From Kitasatospora mediocidica KCTC 9733 (GTDB taxonomy: Bacteria > Actinomycetota > Actinomycetes > Streptomycetales > Streptomycetaceae), in the NCBI RefSeq assembly GCF_000744225.1, contig NZ_JQLN01000005.1, positions 930,001-994,000 of the forward strand: a DNA stretch of 64,000 nucleotides. Direction: 5' to 3'. The translations under genes were made by a program, and so were the position numbers. Position 1 is the stretch's first letter. The number at the start of each line of letters is the position of its first letter. The notes under the pieces are model-generated. The model had not been told where the DNA came from, ran no database searches, and was given only the letters and a program-made list of their open reading frames with translations. Of the stretch, positions 25,318 through 33,502 are shown one piece after another.

Positions 25318-25529
25318 CCACCAGCGCGAGCAAGCTCCCCGTCACCTGGCACAAGAGCAGCTACAGCAGCGACAACGGCGGCAACTGCGTCGAGGTGGCC
25401 ACCGGCATCCCCCACCTCACCCCCGTCCGCGACTCCAAGGACCCGCACGGCCCCGCCCTCCTCTTCCCCGCCACCGCCTGGGCCGCTTTCGTCTCCGCCA
25501 CCGCCGCAGGCGTCTTCGGCACCATCTGA
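25314..25529 (+). CDS. DUF397 domain protein
   Basis: This 71-aa protein has the diagnostic 'WHKSSYSSDNGGNCVEVA' start and 'VRDSKDPHGPALLFPATAWAAFV'. DUF397 proteins partner Scr1-type XRE regulators in a toxin-antitoxin-like or developmental control arrangement. ATGA overlap with the regulator gene shows coupling. Confidence 0.93.
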   Translation: MTTSASKLPVTWHKSSYSSDNGGNCVEVATGIPHLTPVRDSKDPHGPALLFPATAWAAFVSATAAGVFGTI

Positions 25530-25775
25530 CCGGGCCCCCGGCCGCAGTCGACCTCCTCGCACCGCGCACGTGATCACCAGCTGCAGGGGAACACCTTCGC
25601 CGCGCTCCTCGCCAACGTGCTGCCGTTCAACGCGTGGGCCCGGCTGCTGATGCCCGGACGGGAGATCGGCGCCCCCTACCCGTCCACGCTCGGCGGCGCC
25701 TGGACGGTCTACGCCCTGTGGACGGTGGTCGCGGTGGTGCTGGCGGCCAGCATCGTGCCCAAGCGGGACCAGTGA
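25530..25775 (+). pseudogene. C-terminal remnant of an ABC-transporter permease
   Basis: The frame directly following the DUF397 stop is open to TGA 25775 and from about 25581 reads like the last 65 residues of a membrane permease: 'FAALLANVLPFNAWARLLMPG', then 'GGAWTVYALWTVVAVVLAASIVPKRD', with one TM helix and the usual charged tail. No upstream part and no start are present. The gene was probably truncated by a rearrangement when the XRE-DUF397 unit joined here. Confidence 0.6.
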
Positions 25776-25955
25776 AAGTCCGCACGACACATCAGGCGGG
25801 TCCGTGTGCGGGACTGCCACTATACGAACATCCATCCACAGGCAGTACGGGTATCTGATTGGCTGCTCCTGGACGCACCGCGTGCACGCGGCTCCCGCCG
25901 GGACCACGTGGGCGTCCACCGCCCCACTTCTCTACTTCTTCCAGGAGCAGCCTCC

Positions 25956-26459
25956 ATGAGCAGCACCATCAACTTCAAGGGCAACCCGGTGAGCGTCACG
26001 GGCACCTTCCCGGCCCCCGGCACCACCGCACCGGCCTTCTCGCTGGTGGCCAAGGACCTTTCCGACGTGTCGCTCGACGCCTACGCCGGCAAGACGAAGA
26101 TCCTCAACATCTTCCCCAGCGTCGACACCGGCACCTGCGCGGCGTCCGTCCGCAAGTTCAACGAGCTGGCGGCCGGCCTGGACAACACCGTGGTGCTCTG
26201 CGTCTCGGCCGACCTGCCGTTCGCGCAGGGCCGGTTCTGCGGCGCCGAGGGCCTGGACAACGTGGTCACCCTGTCCACCATGCGGGGCCAGGAGTTCCTG
26301 GGCGCCTACGGCGTCGCCATCGCCGAGGGCCCGCTGGCCGGCGTCGCGGCCCGCGCCGTCGTCGTCGTGGACGGCGAGAACCAGGTCATCTACTCGGAGC
26401 TGGTCAGCGAGCTCACCGAGGAGCCCGACTACGACGCCGCCATCAAGGCGCTCAGCTAA
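25956..26459 (+). CDS. tpx: thiol peroxidase (2-Cys peroxiredoxin, Tpx)
   Basis: This 167-aa atypical 2-Cys peroxiredoxin reduces hydroperoxides using thioredoxin. 'NIFPSVDTGTCAASVRKFN' carries the peroxidatic Cys and 'LPFAQGRFCGAEG' the resolving Cys, as in Tpx. ATG at 25956 follows CAGGAG. A terminator follows at 26472. Confidence 0.95.
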   Translation: MSSTINFKGNPVSVTGTFPAPGTTAPAFSLVAKDLSDVSLDAYAGKTKILNIFPSVDTGTCAASVRKFNELAAGLDNTVVLCVSADLPFAQGRFCGAEGLDNVVTLSTMRGQEFLGAYGVAIAEGPLAGVAARAVVVVDGENQVIYSELVSELTEEPDYDAAIKALS

Positions 26460-26471
26460 GCAGCCACACCC

Positions 26472-26512
26472 GAGGGGCCCGTCAGCGCTTTCCATCGCAC
26501 TGCGGGCCCCTC
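26472..26512. terminator. Terminator after tpx
   Basis: A 10-bp perfect stem GAGGGGCCCG/CGGGCCCCTC (26472-26481 with 26503-26512) begins 12 bp after the tpx stop. Confidence 0.65.
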
Positions 26513-26626
26513 ACCCCGTGTCCACCATTCCGACACGCAGTGCTCATCGGCAGAACCGTTTCGTCCGATTCGCCCCGCTCTAAGGTGATCCCGATTCACC
26601 CGTATGCCATTCAAAGGGATCACCTC

Positions 26627-26974
26627 ATGCGTCTGCGCAACTCCGTCGTGGCCACCCTCGGCGCGATCGGCCTCGTCCTCTCCATCCCCGGCTCGGCCTC
26701 GGCGGCCGCCAGCGCCCACGGCACCTTCCAGTACCGGTACGACTCTCCGGACGCCCCGCACATCGGGCAGCTGATCGACCCGGACAGCCGGGTGTGCATC
26801 AACCTCCCCGAGGTCATGGACGAGGCCTACCCGGCGGCCTTCCACCCGGAGAACCAGACCGACACCGTGGCCACGGCCTGGACCGGCCTGAACTGCACCG
26901 GCGACTCCGACGCGATCAACCCCTACAGGAGCCGCAGCGACCGCTTCACCCTGCGCTCGGTCATCTTCTCCTGA
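26627..26974 (+). CDS. small secreted protein
   Basis: This 115-aa protein has a Sec signal peptide ('MRLRNSVVATLGAIGLVLSIPGSASAAASA', cleavage likely after Ala-Ser-Ala). The mature part has two Cys residues (in 'SRVCINL' and 'GLNCTGD') that probably form a disulfide. It resembles small secreted Streptomyces proteins of unknown function. The start follows AAAGGGATC. Confidence 0.75.
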   Translation: MRLRNSVVATLGAIGLVLSIPGSASAAASAHGTFQYRYDSPDAPHIGQLIDPDSRVCINLPEVMDEAYPAAFHPENQTDTVATAWTGLNCTGDSDAINPYRSRSDRFTLRSVIFS

Positions 26975-26990
26975 CCAACCCCGCACGCCC

Positions 26991-27037
26991 GGCGGGCCTC
27001 CCCCGGCCTCCACACTGTCAGCGGGGGAAGGCCCGCC
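26991..27037. terminator. Terminator between convergent genes
   Basis: Arms of about 15-16 nt (26991-27005 and 27022-27037) pair with one bulged base. The right arm overlaps the 3' end of the SLATT gene. It probably serves both converging genes. Confidence 0.55.
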
Positions 27038-27941
27038 GCGCACGCCAGCTGGTGTGCTCACGGGCGACCGCGTCCTCGGCGTCGCCCGCGAGCCGTGCCC
27101 AACCGGCCTCGGCGTCCGCTTCGTTCGGGTCGAGTGTGGACAACTTGCCGTACACCACGTCGAGTTCCCTGGCCGCCAGCTGGTACGCCGAGACCAGTGG
27201 CCGCAGTTGCTTGAGCTGCGTCCACGCGATCATCGCCGCCGCTGCCGCCGAGCAGGCCCCGAAGATCTGCACCGACAGCGCCCCCAGCGCCTCTGCCACC
27301 GCCGCCGCGCCACCGACGATCATGAGCGCCGCCGTGCCCAGCCCCCAGGAAACCGACTGCGACTCGCAGGCGTCCGCCTTCGCCAGGTACCAGGTGCGCT
27401 GGCCCTGCACCCGCAGCTGCATGTACAGCAGCCGCCGCTCAACCAGCCCGGCCGCGCGCAACTCCCGCATCCCGTCGGTGATCTCGGCCACGGCGCCGTG
27501 CGGGATCGCACCGGAGTCCTGGAACGCCTCCAGCAGGTCGGTCACCTGGCCCAGGTACTCCTGGTCCACCTCGGCCGAGTCCGCGGGGCCGCCGAACGGA
27601 CGCGCCCGGACGGTGTACTTCCAGGCCAGCGTCTTCACCGACTCGGCGACCGCGCGCGCCTCGTACCACCCGGCCTGCGGATTGTGCCGCCGCAGCCGGG
27701 CCCAGAAGAATCCGGCCACCGCGAAGGCGGCCACCGAGACCAGTGGCGCCAGGTCGGTCTTCCCCAGCTTGCCCGGTCCGGTGACCGCTCCGACCGCGGC
27801 GGCCGCGACCAGCATCAGAATCAGTCCCCGGTACCAGCGCAGAGTCATCCGCTGTCCGGAAAGTGACGCCTGGTCGGCCGTCTGGAACGGCTCCGGCAGG
27901 AAGTCCGCCTCGTTGATCCTGGCTGGGTCCCATCGCACCAT
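27018..27941 (-). CDS. SLATT/DUF4231 double two-TM membrane protein (paralogue)
   Basis: This 307-aa paralogue of the gene at 62-988 shares 'AESVKTLAWKYTV', 'WTQLKQLRPL.SAYQLAARELD' and C-terminal 'DAVAREHTSWRARR'. It has two pairs of TM helices (about residues 33-75 and 195-230), fitting tandem SLATT domains. ATG at 27941 follows GGGAGGGGG. It stands alone, about 16 kb from the FxSxx locus, with no sensor gene beside it. Confidence 0.8.
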   Translation of the reverse strand: MVRWDPARINEADFLPEPFQTADQASLSGQRMTLRWYRGLILMLVAAAAVGAVTGPGKLGKTDLAPLVSVAAFAVAGFFWARLRRHNPQAGWYEARAVAESVKTLAWKYTVRARPFGGPADSAEVDQEYLGQVTDLLEAFQDSGAIPHGAVAEITDGMRELRAAGLVERRLLYMQLRVQGQRTWYLAKADACESQSVSWGLGTAALMIVGGAAAVAEALGALSVQIFGACSAAAAAMIAWTQLKQLRPLVSAYQLAARELDVVYGKLSTLDPNEADAEAGWARLAGDAEDAVAREHTSWRARRAFPR

Positions 27942-28122
27942 CAGTCCGTGCCCCCTCCCGCTACCTTCACCGGGCACAGTGCCCGCACCTCACTGTGCTA
28001 CGCACATCGAAGAATGGGCAGAGCACCGCACGGCCAATTCCGGCCGCCGCGCCCGCCCTTCACCCCGTGGTTCTCACAGCTCCGTTTGCGAAGGCCATTT
28101 CCCGCCCACCCCTGGACGAAAC

Positions 28123-28815
28123 GTGCTCCCCTTCAAGCAGGATGACGATCACTCAACTCAAGCCACCTCAACCGAACTCGTCTGGTACGCGGCCTACGGC
28201 TCCAACATGCACCTCGACCGGCTGACCTGCTACCTGGCCGGCGGCGTGCCCCCGGGCGGCGCGCACCGCAACCCCGGCTGCCGCGACCCGCGCCCGCCCC
28301 GCAGGACCGAAGCGGTCGTCCTGCCCGGCCGGCTGTACTTCGCCGGGGAGTCCGGCGTCTGGACCGGCGGCATGGCCTTCCACGACCCGCTCGCCCCGGA
28401 CGAGACCCCGGGCCGCGCCTACCTGCTGAGCGCCGAGCAGTTCTCCGACCTGGCCGCCCAGGAGATGCGCCACCCGCCCGGCCGCGATCTCGACCTGCGC
28501 ACCGTCCTCGCCACCGGCCGCGACCAGTTCGGCCCCGGCCGCTACGAAACGCTGCTCTGCCCGGGCCACCTGGACGGCATCCCCGTCCTCACCCTCACCG
28601 CCCCCAGCCCCGCCACCCCGCTCAACGCCCCCGCCGCCGGCTACCTCCGCCACCTCGCCGCCGGCCTGCACGACGCCCACGGCTGGTCCCCCGCCCGCAG
28701 CGCCGACTACCTCGCCACCCGCCCGGGCGCCGCCGGCACCTGGACCGCACCGACCGTCCTGGAAGCACTCCACGTCCCCCACGCCGCCCCTCCGCCGGGG
28801 GTCGCGGCGGAGTAG
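28123..28815 (+). CDS. gamma-glutamylcyclotransferase-like protein
   Basis: This 230-aa protein has the GGCT-fold signature 'WYAAYGSNMHLDRL' at the N-terminus, followed by 'RRTEAVVLPGRLYF' and 'GRAYLLSAEQF'. The fold covers gamma-glutamyl cyclotransferases and related amide-cleaving enzymes; the actual substrate is unknown, and homologues are sometimes misnamed histone deacetylases. GTG at 28123 is the only plausible start in frame but has a weak ribosome site. Confidence 0.7.
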   Translation: MLPFKQDDDHSTQATSTELVWYAAYGSNMHLDRLTCYLAGGVPPGGAHRNPGCRDPRPPRRTEAVVLPGRLYFAGESGVWTGGMAFHDPLAPDETPGRAYLLSAEQFSDLAAQEMRHPPGRDLDLRTVLATGRDQFGPGRYETLLCPGHLDGIPVLTLTAPSPATPLNAPAAGYLRHLAAGLHDAHGWSPARSADYLATRPGAAGTWTAPTVLEALHVPHAAPPPGVAAE

Positions 28816-28915
28816 CCTTGGGGGCACCCGAGGACCTCCCGCATGTCGGCGAGAGCGCCGATGTCGCCCTGGGCAGCAGAGTCGGCCCCGCAGGAGCCGA
28901 GACAGGCGGCACTGC

Positions 28916-29404
28916 ATGGTGTCGAAGAGCGCCGACCGGACCACCCACCGCTATTCCCACCGCCACCTGTCCCCACTCTTCCCGCTGCCGCCCCGACCCC
29001 GCCTGAGCCTGGAGCCCACCCTCGCCCGCAACGGCATGTTCGACGGCGCCTGGTGGCCCCGCTCACGCGACATCCATGCCGAACTTCCGGGCCTGGTCAC
29101 AGCGTTGACGGCGCACCTCGGCCACATCACGCGCGTCGGCCTGGACACCGCCGCCTGGGACGACATCTCCCGCAGCCTGACGATCGACGGACTGGCCGTC
29201 CACATCGGCCGGTTCTCCGCCAGCGAGCACACCATCAGCATCACCCGCGGCCTGGACGACCACTTCCTCCTCCTGGTCGTCCCCCCGTGGGCCACCCCTG
29301 CCGAGGCCGCCACCGCGATGTCCGCCGCCGCCCGCACCAACCACCGCGCCACCGCCGCCCAACTCCTCGCCGCGCTCCAGCACTTCCCGGCCGAACCGGG
29401 GTGA
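28916..29404 (+). CDS. DUF5994 family protein
   Basis: This 162-aa protein has the family pattern 'PRLSLEPTLARNGMFDGAWWPRSRDIHAELPGLV', then 'LLVVPPWATPAEAATAMSAAA'. The family is confined to actinobacteria and has no known function. It is soluble, without a signal peptide. Confidence 0.8.
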   Translation: MVSKSADRTTHRYSHRHLSPLFPLPPRPRLSLEPTLARNGMFDGAWWPRSRDIHAELPGLVTALTAHLGHITRVGLDTAAWDDISRSLTIDGLAVHIGRFSASEHTISITRGLDDHFLLLVVPPWATPAEAATAMSAAARTNHRATAAQLLAALQHFPAEPG

Positions 29405-29436
29405 CGCCGAACCGCCCGTTGCACCATCATGGTCCG

Positions 29437-29622
29437 ATGGACCTCGACGGAAGGCGCCCGATCGCCCCCCGCCTCCTGCTGGCCACGCGGGTCGGCTGGT
29501 TCCACCTGGACCGGCCCGTCTTCATCCCTGCCGGCCACCGGTTCTGGACAGAGTCGCAGTCCCTGGTGGTCGAGACGCCCACAGGCGAACAGCGCAGGTA
29601 CCCCGGCTCGCTCTGCCGCTGA
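29437..29622 (+). CDS. 61-aa hypothetical protein
   Basis: A short basic frame ('MDLDGRRPIAPRLLLATRVGWFHLDRPVFIPAGHRFW', ending 'YPGSLCR') that follows DUF5994 on the same strand. Codon bias is fair and no competing frame looks real. Function unknown; it could be non-coding. Confidence 0.4.
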   Translation: MDLDGRRPIAPRLLLATRVGWFHLDRPVFIPAGHRFWTESQSLVVETPTGEQRRYPGSLCR

Positions 29623-29644
29623 ACACCAGCCCGCACACGCAGCC

Positions 29645-29684
29645 GCCCGCCGCCCCGACCGCGATGTGGGTCGGGGCGGCGGGC
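29645..29684. terminator. Strong terminator
   Basis: A perfect 16-bp GC-rich stem (29645-29660 and 29669-29684) with 8-nt loop GCGATGTG lies between the convergent genes ending at 29622 and 29694. Confidence 0.85.
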
Positions 29685-29693
29685 GAGAGCGCG

Positions 29694-30755
29694 TCAGGCC
29701 TGGGCGTTGCCGGGCTGGTGGCCTGCGGCGTCGGCGGCGGCGCGCTTGAGAACGGCGGTGTTCGCGGTGACCGTGCCGGGCTTGACTCCCGAGACCTCGG
29801 TGACCTGGACGCTGCGCTCACCCAGGAAGGCGTAGGAGGTGCGGTCGAAGATGATCTCGTCGCGCGAGCCGGTGGTGCTGTTGGTGCGGGCGATGGCGAT
29901 ACCGGTGCGCCCGGCGGCGTCGGTGGCACTGTCGACCAGGACGACCCCGGGAATGCGGGCGGCGGCCTGGTAGAGCGCGGCGGCGAGCTTGCCGGGGACG
30001 GCCTGCTCGCGGACCATGTCGCCGATGGTGACGAACGCCTCCTGGTCCGGCCCGTTGCCGGCCCCCTTGGTCTCGGCGTAGATCTTCTGCAGCAGCACCT
30101 GCGGATCGGTGGGAAGGGTGCGCAGGTAGTCGTAGGAGGGGGCGTTCAGGTAGGCGCCGGTGCCCGAATCCAGCGTCACACCTCCCGCCGGGGTCTTGCC
30201 CTCCTCGGTGAGCCAGCCCGTGCGGCCGTCGGCCGACAACCACACCTGCCGCTGGTGTGGCTTGTCGACCCACACCTTCGACGCGCCGCTGTCGGCGTCG
30301 ACGGTGCTCGAAAGGTAGGAGACGGTGCTCTCGATGTAGACGAACTGTCCCGGGCGCAGGACGAGGTCGGGCGTGGCCTGGGCGGCCGTGGAGATCCGCT
30401 GCACGGCGCCCGCCAGCGCCGCGGTGTCGCCGACCGCGATCTGGACGACAGGCGCCGCGACGTGCTCACCCGTCGCGGGGCCGGCCGCGTGACCGCCCTG
30501 CGTGGTGAGCGCCACGGTCGCGGCGAGGGCGAAGGCCGCCAGGGTCGCGGGCAGGGCGATCAGCAGCCGGCGGCGGCTCCTGGCCTCGGGCCGGACCGGT
30601 GCGGCGGTTTCGGGGGTACGGGTGATCTCGCTCATCAGGAACTCCTCCATCTGGCGCTGCCGGCCGAGCGGGGCGGCCGGTGCTCCAGCCGCGGGAAGCA
30701 GCCGCTTCAACTCCGCGTCGTCGAGCGGCTGTTGCCGCCTCGGGATGCTGGTCAT
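29694..30755 (-). CDS. CU044_5270-family membrane protein (putative anti-sigma partner)
   Basis: This 353-aa protein has a cytoplasmic N-terminus of about 70 residues ('DDAELKRLLPAAGAPAAP', 'RRRLLIALPA'), one TM helix near residues 70-90, and a large extracytoplasmic domain typical of the CU044_5270 family ('GQFVYIESTVSYLS', 'DPQVLLQKIYAE', 'ARIPGVVLVD', 'IIFDRTSYAFLGE'). ATGA overlap with the ECF sigma gene supports an anti-sigma or signal-sensing role; that is inference from context. Confidence 0.85.
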   Translation of the reverse strand: MTSIPRRQQPLDDAELKRLLPAAGAPAAPLGRQRQMEEFLMSEITRTPETAAPVRPEARSRRRLLIALPATLAAFALAATVALTTQGGHAAGPATGEHVAAPVVQIAVGDTAALAGAVQRISTAAQATPDLVLRPGQFVYIESTVSYLSSTVDADSGASKVWVDKPHQRQVWLSADGRTGWLTEEGKTPAGGVTLDSGTGAYLNAPSYDYLRTLPTDPQVLLQKIYAETKGAGNGPDQEAFVTIGDMVREQAVPGKLAAALYQAAARIPGVVLVDSATDAAGRTGIAIARTNSTTGSRDEIIFDRTSYAFLGERSVQVTEVSGVKPGTVTANTAVLKRAAADAAGHQPGNAQA

Positions 30756-31393
30756 CTGGTCCACTCCTTGTCCGACCGGGCCGGAACCATCCGGCCACCC
30801 TGTACTTGTCCGGCTGCCCGCAGGGGTTCCCGAGGAGTTCTCGACGCCTGCCGCAGTTCCTTCTCCGCCAGCGCACGCAACCGCGTGCGGGCCCTGGAAA
30901 GCCTCGAGCGCACGGTGCCGACCGGAATCCCCAACGCCTCGGCGGCCTCGGGATAACTCAGCCCGGCCCACACGCACAGCGAGAACACCTCGCGCTCCCC
31001 CCGACGCAGCTTCTCCAGCGCCGCCTTGGCGGCCAGCAACTGCTCATGGTCGGCGAGACGGCTGACCAGCTCGTCGGCGAAGTCCGGCGCGGGTTCGGCG
31101 ACCGGCATCCTGGCCAGCGCGGCCGCATGCCGCCGAGCGGCCCGGGCCCGGTTGCGCAGCACATTGACGGTGATGCCCATCAGCCACGGACGCGGCGTGG
31201 TCCCCTCATCGCGCAACTTCTCCCGCAGCCGCCACGCCTCCAGGAACACCACCGCCATGACATCCTCGGCGCCGGCCCGATCCCCGCTCACCCGGACCGC
31301 ATGCGCCAGGACCGCCCGCGAATGCTCCTGGAACAACTGCCGGAAGGCGCCGGGATCCCCGGCTCTGATCCGCTCGTGCATCGAAAAGTCCAC
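30752..31393 (-). CDS. ECF RNA polymerase sigma factor
   Basis: This 213-aa sigma-70 group IV factor has region 2 'AVRVSGDRAGAEDVMAVVFLEAWRLREK' and region 4 'LEKLRRGEREVFSLCVWAGLSYPEAAEALGIPVGTVRSRLSRAR'. It is followed by the overlapping CU044_5270-family gene, a common actinobacterial pair. GTG at 31393 is used; ATG at 31381 is an alternative. Confidence 0.93.
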   Translation of the reverse strand: MDFSMHERIRAGDPGAFRQLFQEHSRAVLAHAVRVSGDRAGAEDVMAVVFLEAWRLREKLRDEGTTPRPWLMGITVNVLRNRARAARRHAAALARMPVAEPAPDFADELVSRLADHEQLLAAKAALEKLRRGEREVFSLCVWAGLSYPEAAEALGIPVGTVRSRLSRARTRLRALAEKELRQASRTPREPLRAAGQVQGGRMVPARSDKEWTR

Positions 31394-31480
31394 ACCCAGG
31401 CTTGTCCGGCCACCACAGGCCAGTTCCCGTGACCCCCATCACACCAGACACTCCCCGGACCACGACGCGCAGGCCCAAAC

Positions 31481-31523
31481 GCCGGTGGCCCCGCACCCCG
31501 AGAGGGAGTGCGGGGCCACCGGC
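31481..31523. terminator. Terminator after the NCS2 permease gene
   Basis: A 16-bp perfect stem (31481-31496 and 31508-31523), 11-nt loop, begins 5 bp after the permease stop on the minus strand. Confidence 0.8.
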
Positions 31524-31528
31524 ATGCG

Positions 31529-32992
31529 TCAGGCCAGGCCCAGGGCCGGGAGCATGTAGTAGAAGACGAACACCGCCGCCACCGCGTACAGCGGCAGCGA
31601 GACCTCGCGCCAGCGGCCGGTGGCGATGCGCAGGACGCAGAAGGCGATGAAGCCCATGCCGATGCCGTTGGTGATGGAGTAGGTGAACGGCATCAGGACC
31701 ATGGTCAGGAAGGCCGGCATCGCGATCGTGTAGTCGTTCCAGTCGATCTCCCGGATGGAGTTCGCCAGGATCAGGAAGCCGACGCAGACCAGTGCCGGGG
31801 TGGCGGCCTGGGCGGGGACCATGGTGGCCAGCGGGGTGAGGAAGAGCGCGACCATGAAGAGCGCGCCGGTGACGATGCTGGCGAAGCCCGTCCGGGCGCC
31901 CTCGCCGACGCCGGCTGTGGACTCGACGAAGCAGGTGTTGGCCGAGGAGGAGGTCGCGCCGCCCAGCGCGGTGGCGACGCCGTCCACCATCAGGACCCGG
32001 CTCATGCCGGGCAGGTCGCCGTTGGCGTCCAGCAGGTGGGCTTCGTCGGCGACGCCGAGGATGGTGCCCATCGCGTCGAAGAAGCACGACATGAGCACCG
32101 TGAAAACGAAGAGCACGCCGGTCAGGATGCCGACCTCGTGGAAGCCGCCGAACAGGCTGACCTTGCCGACCAGCGAGAAGTCCGGCGCGGAGACCGGGTT
32201 GCCGGGCCACTTGGGAACAGTCAGTCCCCAGGCTTCGCCGGGGATGTGGGCGAGCTTCTCGATGACCAGCGCGACGATCGTCATGGTCGCGATCGAGACC
32301 AGGATCGCGCCGGGCACCTTGCGGACCATCAGGACCATGGTGAGCAGCAGGCCGAGGATGAACACCAGCACCGGCCAGGCCACCAGGTGGCCGGTGGAGC
32401 CGAGCTCCAGCGGGACGGTGGTGTGCGCGGCGTCCGGGATGCGGCTGACGAAGCCGGAGTCGACGAGGCCGACCAGGGTGATGAAGAAGCCGATGCCGAT
32501 CGCGATCGCCTTGCGCAGGCCGAGCGGCACGGCGTTCATCACCCGCTCGCGCAGCCCGGTGGCCACCAGGATCATGATGCAGAAGCCGGCCAGCACGACC
32601 ATGCCCATGGCGTCCGGCCAGGTCATCTTCGGGGCCAGCTGGAGCGCCACGATGGTGTTCACGCCGAGGCCGGCGGCCAGGCCGATCGGGACGTTGCCGA
32701 TCACCCCCATCAGCAGCGTGGTGAGCCCGGCGGTGAGCGCGGTGGCGGTGACCAGCTGGCCGGTGCCGAGGTGCGTGCCGTGCATGTCGACGGCGCTGGA
32801 CAGGATGATCGGGTTCAGCACCAGGATGTACGCCATGGTGAAGAAGGTGGCGACACCGCCGCGGATCTCCCGGGGGAGGCTGGAACCGCGCGCCGAGATC
32901 TTGAAGTAGCGGTCCAGGACGCCGGCAGGCGTGTGGGGCGCCTGCTGGTGGGGCTCGGGCGACTCAGTGGTCGGCTGGGCCACGGATGGCAT
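31529..32992 (-). CDS. NCS2-family purine permease (AzgA-like)
   Basis: This 487-aa membrane protein has about 12 TM segments. The N-terminal 'LDRYFKISARGSSLPREIRGGVATFFTMAYILVLNP' and 'ANTCFVESTAGVGEGARTG' are diagnostic for the AzgA-like (guanine/hypoxanthine) branch of NCS2 proton symporters. ATG at 32992. It is divergent from the DUF2530 gene. Confidence 0.92.
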   Translation of the reverse strand: MPSVAQPTTESPEPHQQAPHTPAGVLDRYFKISARGSSLPREIRGGVATFFTMAYILVLNPIILSSAVDMHGTHLGTGQLVTATALTAGLTTLLMGVIGNVPIGLAAGLGVNTIVALQLAPKMTWPDAMGMVVLAGFCIMILVATGLRERVMNAVPLGLRKAIAIGIGFFITLVGLVDSGFVSRIPDAAHTTVPLELGSTGHLVAWPVLVFILGLLLTMVLMVRKVPGAILVSIATMTIVALVIEKLAHIPGEAWGLTVPKWPGNPVSAPDFSLVGKVSLFGGFHEVGILTGVLFVFTVLMSCFFDAMGTILGVADEAHLLDANGDLPGMSRVLMVDGVATALGGATSSSANTCFVESTAGVGEGARTGFASIVTGALFMVALFLTPLATMVPAQAATPALVCVGFLILANSIREIDWNDYTIAMPAFLTMVLMPFTYSITNGIGMGFIAFCVLRIATGRWREVSLPLYAVAAVFVFYYMLPALGLA

Positions 32993-33147
32993 GCGATGTC
33001 CTCTGGTGGGGGCGCAGAAGGAGGGGGCGCGTGTACGAGGTGGGGGTCTCCAAGTATGAATTGCGGGTCGTGCACGCGCTATCTTCGCGCGTAGAACCCG
33101 GAGCCGGGCCGGACAGCCGGACGCGGCCCCCCGTACGCTTGGGCCTC

Positions 33148-33426
33148 ATGCCGAAGATCGCGCTGCGCCCCTCGCCCCCGCCGCTGGAAACCAATGACGT
33201 CGCGATCGTCGGCGCGGGCACGGCGCTCTGGTTCCTGGGCTTCGTCGTCCTGCTCCCGTTCCACAGCACCCTGCAGGCTCAGGGGCACGGACACGGCAAC
33301 TGGCAGTGGATCTGCCTCAGCGGCGGACTGCTCGGACTGATCGGCCTCTGGTACTGCCGCGCCCGCCGGGCGGCGATCCTGCGCGACCGCGCGGCCACCG
33401 CTGCGGGCGCCACCGAGGAGCCGTAG
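33148..33426 (+). CDS. DUF2530 membrane protein
   Basis: This 92-aa protein has two TM helices ('AIVGAGTALWFLGFVVLLPF' and 'ICLSGGLLGLIGLWYCRARR'), with 'PPPLETNDV' before the first, as in DUF2530. It is an actinobacterial family of unknown function often found beside NCS2 permeases. Confidence 0.85.
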   Translation: MPKIALRPSPPPLETNDVAIVGAGTALWFLGFVVLLPFHSTLQAQGHGHGNWQWICLSGGLLGLIGLWYCRARRAAILRDRAATAAGATEEP

Positions 33427-33502
33427 CCCCGGCCACTCGGACGGCCCGAAATCGGACTCAAGTAGCACGCACCGGACATTTGCCGCCCGTAGAGTCGGTG
33501 CC

